A stretch of 64,000 nucleotides of DNA from Notospermus geniculatus (Eukaryota; Nemertea; Pilidiophora; Heteronemertea; Lineidae), in assembly GCA_002633025.1 (NCBI GenBank), contig NMRB01000117.1:99508-163507 (forward strand), given 5' to 3'. Each line of letters begins with the position of its first letter. Within the stretch, counting starts at the first letter, position 1. The position numbers and the translations under genes were made by a program. The notes under the pieces were generated by a model. It ran no database searches. It saw only the letters and a program-made list of their open reading frames with translations, and was not told the DNA's origin. Below are positions 58,426 to 64,000 of this stretch, piece after piece.

Positions 58426-60821
58426 TTATAAAGATTTTTTTATGGCAGGTGTATTTTGATACGAACACGGGTTGATACAAAACTGAGGAGGTATTTGTGA
58501 TCAAGGTTGGAAAAAAGTGACTACATTAATTCGGAAAATATAATAAAAAGATTGCAGAACATCCGCATTGAAAACAAATTTGTCCCTCCTCGCCCCGAAA
58601 AAATAAACGGGTATCGAAAGGAAAGGGGTCGTGAAGTGACGATTGACCAGAATCCGATTTTAGGGCGTTGTTTGTTGATTTCATTCTATTTTTCCATCCG
58701 GGCCGAAGGCAAAGCATTATTGACCCTGAGAGGTATGGAAAAGGCCATCTCAGCTCCTCATTTTCCTCACTTTTAATTCTCCTTGCACAGGCAGGTACAA
58801 GGCAACACAGCTTAATGTCCCATGCGACGAACTTTGACTTTAAAGTTATTGTAGTTTCAATAAAAAAATAAAAAAGATATAAAAATAAAATAAAATATAG
58901 ATAAAATGAATAAAGCACATCATCGTGTTCATTTCTGCACACCTATACTAGCCGTTTCCATGTGGTGGTCGAGGGTGGTCTTACTCTAATGGTTGAAATC
59001 TTTCACAGCATAGAGTGCGAACCAGCCGGCGGAAAATCGTCAGAAAAAGCGCCCGAGGCGTCCAGTTCATGGGGTGTGCTTATAAAATAAATATAATTGC
59101 TGGAATTCATAACATGAATGAACCACAAAGTGCAAAATCGTGCTATTTCCATAACTATAGGAAACAATGATTAAAGCCGAGGTCTGACTTCACTCCAATG
59201 AGCTTGGTGATGGAACTCAGGTTCACCCGACGAGCCAGACAACAATACAAAAATCCTTATAAACGTTTTAAAATCGTCCCTATGAGATGACTTTCCGCAA
59301 GATATGTCACCTTTATGATGCTGGGAATAGATGTTTACGGTAGGGCACACAATGAACCCCCTTCTCCGATCACGGGAGTGTTTTGTTGTCGGAAAACGAC
59401 GAAACGCCGCACACTGACATTGTTGGACGACAGACGATACCCACACTATAACGCACCGTGGAACCGTTTTGTTGTTTTCAATGGAAAGCTGCAGGATTGC
59501 GGTCTTAATTTCAAGACCGGTATTGCAGGATCAAAGACTTGTTACATTAATTATATCGGATATCTCCGGGTTAAGACCCCTGCTGTAAAGCATTATTGCG
59601 ATAGCATCATTATTTTCGAACAAACTCGTTGAACCTTTTCCCACTCTCAGCCAGGTCGCGATACACATTTTGATTTTCGTGAATTATAAATTTTAGAGGA
59701 GAACTCTGAACTAAATCAACAAGAGCAACTATGTCACCGATGATGTCAAACGTTTCATCTCCACATTTACTCTATGTGTGTGTTCCAAACAGGTAAGTTG
59801 TTTGAGGGTTTGCAAACTGACATTACATTGTTGAGAGACTTACACAAAAAACACAAGAGGTTTTAGCAACGTCAATACTAGGGAAGCGGGAACCATAACA
59901 ACGATCGGCGTTCGATATACGCTTTATTTTTCTTCCATATTTATTGTTCCAACGTGATAGTGATATTGTAAAATATCAGTTACTTTGGGAAAAAAACGAA
60001 TAAACTAAAAACCCAAAATATTTTCAAAAAAATTTCTGTTTTGAGTTTCAGTGCGCCCAGACTTGCCTCTGTAAACATGTACTTTGATGTGTTTATGAAT
60101 CTAAGAGGAAACAACGGGCAATAGTAAATAATATTCGTGCCACACAAAACACGCTTACATATTCATTTTCGCAAAATCCTTTTCTGCCAAAATACCGATG
60201 GTTTGGAGCAAAATCGCAATATGTCCAAAATTTGCAAAATTGCGATTTTGAGCGTAAGCGACATTTTCTACTAGGCTTTTTCTTCGGAGCACATCTCACT
60301 CGCGATATGTCCCTTCTTCCTAACAAAACAGACATTGTAAATTTCAGATGTTTTCAGACAACTCGGTATTATAGCTACCATTCTTAATTACAACGCTTAT
60401 AATGCGATTTTCTCAAAATTCGGCTAAAATGGACAGGAAGCATTTGTGCTCATATCTCTCGATATCATATCATTTTCCTGGCTATTTTATCTAACAGGAA
60501 TTACGGATGGTTCGGTATACATCAGGGTTGGCAAGACGAATTGCTTTAGCACTAAATGTTGTGTACATGTAGAACAAATTAAACACCCACATTTTTGTTT
60601 CTCGTGGGTTGGGACAGAGTGAATTAAGGATACATGTACAAGATGATGGACAATACGGGCAAATTGAGAAGGGATCGAGAAATACCGGTCATGTTCACTC
60701 ACCATTTCGTGTTTACATCCTTTGTGCTGTCAGTCAACCATCTCTAAACCACATCAGCTGAGCAGTCGGTGTTCTTCTCTTTAGGAGGGTGGCCATCTTG
60801 GCTATACCGTGGTCTGCAATC
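58426..60821. other. intergenic stretch
   Basis: A plus-strand ORF at 59315-59632 (105 codons) is the longest, overlaps a minus ORF, and has no splice or motif support. Nothing else is seen. Confidence 0.4.
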
Positions 60822-60833
60822 ATGGAACAAAAG
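60785..60833 (+). promoter_or_regulatory. promoter-proximal element with YY1-like motif
   Basis: GGCCATCTTGG (60791-60801), which is CCAAGATGGCC on the other strand, fits a YY1-type site. It lies about 20 bases before the ATG of the candidate first exon at 60822. Confidence 0.35.
60822..60833 (+). CDS. candidate first coding exon (MEQK)
   Basis: ATGGAACAAAAG is followed by donor AAG|GTAACAG, phase 0. Twelve coding bases alone prove little. The support comes from the two downstream small exons, which continue the same frame. Confidence 0.3.
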
Positions 60834-61006
60834 GTAACAGAGGGTCTATTTAATTTCAACAATAGGAAAACATACTTGATGTCATATTAATGTCATTAGA
60901 CGCTGTGTGTGGTACGAATAAAACTGTATTGTACGCTGCAGCTGCTGAGGGAGGTGGCTGACCAGGGAAATACCCCGGCCAAGTATAGCTCTTGTATTGT
61001 TTGTAG

Positions 61007-61032
61007 GTCAAATGGACATGGAATCCACACAG
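61007..61032 (+). CDS. candidate 26-bp exon of the same gene
   Basis: Acceptor CTTGTATTGTTTGTAG and donor CAG|GTAAACAAG enclose GTCAAATGGACATGGAATCC plus ACACAG. In phase 0 it reads VKWTWNPH and leaves AG for the next codon. Confidence 0.35.
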
Positions 61033-61222
61033 GTAAACAAGAAGAAAATGTTGACAGAAATGCACGACATTTCTGACGATTTAATAGTACCGTACACTGT
61101 TTTGTATTTTCATGTCATGCAGGTGTACGCCTTGTATATTCATCATTTGGATCACTTCTGAATCAACCATGCTTAAGTTTGGTCATCACTGCCATCAGCC
61201 ATGATTTGGAACATTTTTGCAG

Positions 61223-61259
61223 GAATTTGGAATACGGTGAAGTACGGTGCTTTACAAAG
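61223..61259 (+). CDS. candidate 37-bp exon of the same gene
   Basis: Acceptor AACATTTTTGCAG and strong donor AAAG|GTAAGAAA enclose 37 bp. Its first base completes the AG left by the previous exon, and the frame then reads NLEYGEVRCFTK, ending in phase 0. A competing acceptor at 61122 (TGTCATGCAG) would give a longer alternative exon ending in a stop. Product not recognised. Later exons were not found in the window. Confidence 0.35.
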
Positions 61260-64000
61260 GTAAGAAAATGCTGATGTTGAATATGCCTTCACAACTCTAC
61301 AGTCGTCACTATTTTCGAAGGCTTTGCAGACACGGGGTCACATAAATAAAGACTAGCAAATGCTTTCACTTCAAATTTGTACAGCAGTGCGTAGTGCATT
61401 TGTATTGCAAAATTCAAGTAAAAGCATTTACTAGTCTTCATTCATATGACCCAAGGAATGAATATTCCAAGTCACCTCAAACCATTTCTATAACGCGCTT
61501 AATTCAGGCGGTGCCGCTTTTTTCGTGTGAAATGGGACCTCCTAGCGCAAAAGTGCATGGTCATTGGCAAAACTCAACATGTCAACGAAAAAATACCAGC
61601 CTGCGTGGCCTTGTGAATTTTCTCACAATCCAGCCTCAGTCGGACAATCAGATGTGACTTGTTCACAAGGAAAAATCATTACAAATCTCCTGTGGACAAG
61701 TCCAAATAGTTAGGTAGGCCTTACGCAATTATCTTATAGATATTTTGTATTTACGTTAATTATTTGCCAATGAAGAAACACGCTCTTATTAATGGGCGTT
61801 TTGGCTAAATAACACCAATCTTTTAAAACACAGGGTTTAGAAACTCATTTTTGTAAATAGCCTAAAATATCCAACGCCGGGCGAGGGCAAGTCTCCCCGC
61901 TGCCCCCGAGTACCTGCATCCGCCACAGGCATCGAGAAACTGGTAACAACTTGGCCAATGTTTTCCCAACAAGTCCCGATAGACCCAATATTTTCTTGAA
62001 CCTGAGAATTTTCTCACCAATTTCGTCACGTGTGTGATAATACCTAATAAGGGTAGTAAACTATTGATCCGATGGACCCTGTGGTGACGCAAAGGGGCAG
62101 GTGATATGAAGGCCAGGCGTAGGTGCCCTTTTTAGAATTATTCATCGTACCCTAAGGGACAGAAATAATAAAGGGACAGGAAGGCAACTTTGAATCAGAT
62201 TTTGTTTAAGAACCTAAGGATTACCAACTTCGATCCGTGTGTGTTTTTCTAACACTAGCATTAAATTTAGTGTTGCTTTATTTTGGTGTAAATATTCATT
62301 AAAATATGTTGTTTAGCCCGGAGTTTGTTTGCAGCTGCCCCCATTAACCTAACCAAAATCCGCTAATAAGATTTAATGACCCTCGACCCTTTGTTTTGTA
62401 ATGAATTGCTGAGGTTCTACGGAAGGCCTTAACTTCCGATTGAAGTACATGTAGATGTAAGCGATTATGGTAAATTGTTTCGCGAGGTCAAAGGAAAAAT
62501 GACTTCTTTGTCTCTCAAACGAAAGTCAATTACATGTACCTCAAAAGTAGAAATTCATATGGAGAGAGTTGTTTGTTTGCATGTTTCGACGAAATTGGAT
62601 AAGAACTTCCGAAAAAAAGAACCAACTGACAAAAGTTTTGTGTTTGGCAATTAAAAATAATTAAAAGTAGATCTCCTGCTTTATTTCCCGGGCTTTATTT
62701 ACTGTAACGTTTTATCGCAAAACTTGAACTCCTAATAAGGGGTGTCATACGAACAAAACACTAACGTGCGTCACAAATACATTAGCACCCCCAGCCATTT
62801 ACAAGAAGCTAAACATTCCACGCTTCTCCTTCGCACCTTCGTCTCCACGACTTTGGACTGGGACGTAAAGCATTTTTTTTCTGTTTTTCCCCTCAACCCG
62901 CTAATGACGGTGATGGCAGTCCAACAACACATGCAAGTGCTCCCTATCGATTTCATATAGAATCAGCAGGAAACTGCATTGATCTGTTGAGGCGGTTGAC
63001 GGGCACGAGTACCTCTGCAATGACGGGCCATCAAAATGTTATAACAATTCCAATAACGGGGCTGGGGAAACATGAAACTTGGTCTTTCTGGCCAAGATAA
63101 TATGCAATTACAGAAAGTAAATATGAAATCTGCCTTCCCGTCTTTACACAGTGGAAAATGACAGTGTCTGAAAGCGACACGGCTTCTCGAGACGAAATTA
63201 AAAGCCTTGTGTTTATTTCGCAGAGATATTGACAAAATATTTTGTATAACGCTCTCAAGTGTTGACATAAGAGCAAGCGTGGGTAATGAATGCGTCCGTA
63301 GGCTGTATCTATGAATATGTATGTATGACATATCAGCACGGTGATAATGATAATGAGATTGGAAAGCGCGGGCGTGGTTACCGCAAGAGCGGGACGAACG
63401 ATCCCAGTGAGTATTTTGATAATAAGGAACTCTATTTTTTGCACCGTTGTCAGGGAAAAATTAAAGTGTGTCATTGACTGGCATAACATCTAGGCCCAAG
63501 ACATTACTTTTCAAATAACAGAAAGTGGCGAACACGGAATTCAGTAGTTGTCTGCAATGTCTGGTAATCACTTAGTGGTTTTGGCAACAACTTGCAATTA
63601 TAGCAAACCCAAGTGTGCTGCGCCCAACGGCCTCCCCGTCTTTTCGTATCTTGAGTCGAATGTTGGAGGAATCATACTTCTATCTAAGCACAAGTATTAT
63701 ATAATACAGTCTGTTCCGCCGTACCGACTTGAGACCAGAAAGACCTCGACCGGTCGGGGGGGGGGGGGTTACTGGCAAAGCTCATCACTCGTGTGTTCTG
63801 CCACCTCGGAAGTCTCACTCGTGTGGTCTTATCGATGTAATTTTTAATGTTTGGGAGCAATTGAAATATTCCGTTTCAAATTTCGAAATATTTTTTTAAT
63901 CTTCTTCTTTATACTCTTTTTATTATTGCACTCTACCTCTCATCTCAGACAGAATGTATATGCCTGGGTGGGTAGCGACTGCTTTCCTGAACGACTGGAT
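61260..64000. other. presumed intron or intergenic DNA to window end
   Basis: It contains a G run at about 63757 and several short ORFs without splice context. No supportable feature. Confidence 0.4.

Noticed and set aside
59315-59632. 105-codon plus-strand ORF
   Set aside because: It overlaps a minus-strand ORF, has no splice sites, domain or promoter context, and length alone is not enough here.

Overview
This is eukaryotic genomic DNA, most likely from a marine invertebrate. I cannot fix the phylum. The evidence: coding sequence is sparse and split by introns with GT/AG borders. tRNA-derived SINEs and many small inverted-repeat DNA elements (MITEs) are present. One SINE ends in an AAT-repeat tail next to a TATAGCGCTT-type core, a form common in echinoderms, hemichordates and lophotrochozoans. 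The palindromes TACATGTA and TACCGGTA recur throughout. Four isolated N bases suggest a consensus assembly of a polymorphic genome. No bacterial-type operon, CRISPR array or phage was seen.

Layout. 1-253 is a 48-bp tandem repeat that stays open as a 16-residue repeat. 0.25-29 kb is mostly non-coding. It is packed with MITE-like elements (about 1.23, 2.34, 7.76, 10.19, 12.75, 20.13, 23.43, 24.92 and 25.84 kb), and holds a convincing first coding exon on the minus strand at 5.4-5.6 kb, a terminal coding exon on the plus strand at 27.2 kb, and several small putative minus-strand exons. 29.2-37.1 kb contains the best-supported spliced gene: a plus-strand, signal-peptide-bearing, thioredoxin-fold (PDI-like) ER protein with no CXXC motif and a KQEL end. 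Its start lies head to head with a minus-strand 5' splice donor, so the interval looks like a bidirectional promoter.

38-44 kb is intergenic, with a well-preserved 359-bp MITE at 39.8 kb. 44.1-45.4 kb holds a 411-aa lysine/glutamate-rich protein with an intron just before its ATG. 49.97-50.09 kb has a probable first exon. 52.1-53.3 kb is an intact 399-aa ankyrin-repeat protein on the minus strand with a CRE/TATA-like promoter. 54.2-55.9 kb is a tRNA cluster, Asn-Pro-Asn, in which the two Asn genes lie in a duplicated segment. 56.7-56.8 kb is a probable minus-strand terminal exon. A SINE lies at 58.2 kb. 60.8-61.3 kb shows the 5' end of a probable plus-strand gene with very small exons.

The genes do not form an evident pathway. 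The clearest functional statements are ER protein folding or handling (PDI-like protein), protein interaction (ankyrin protein) and translation (tRNAs). Everything else is exon fragments, mobile elements or sequence in which I see nothing. No search could be run, so product names rest on motifs seen by eye.
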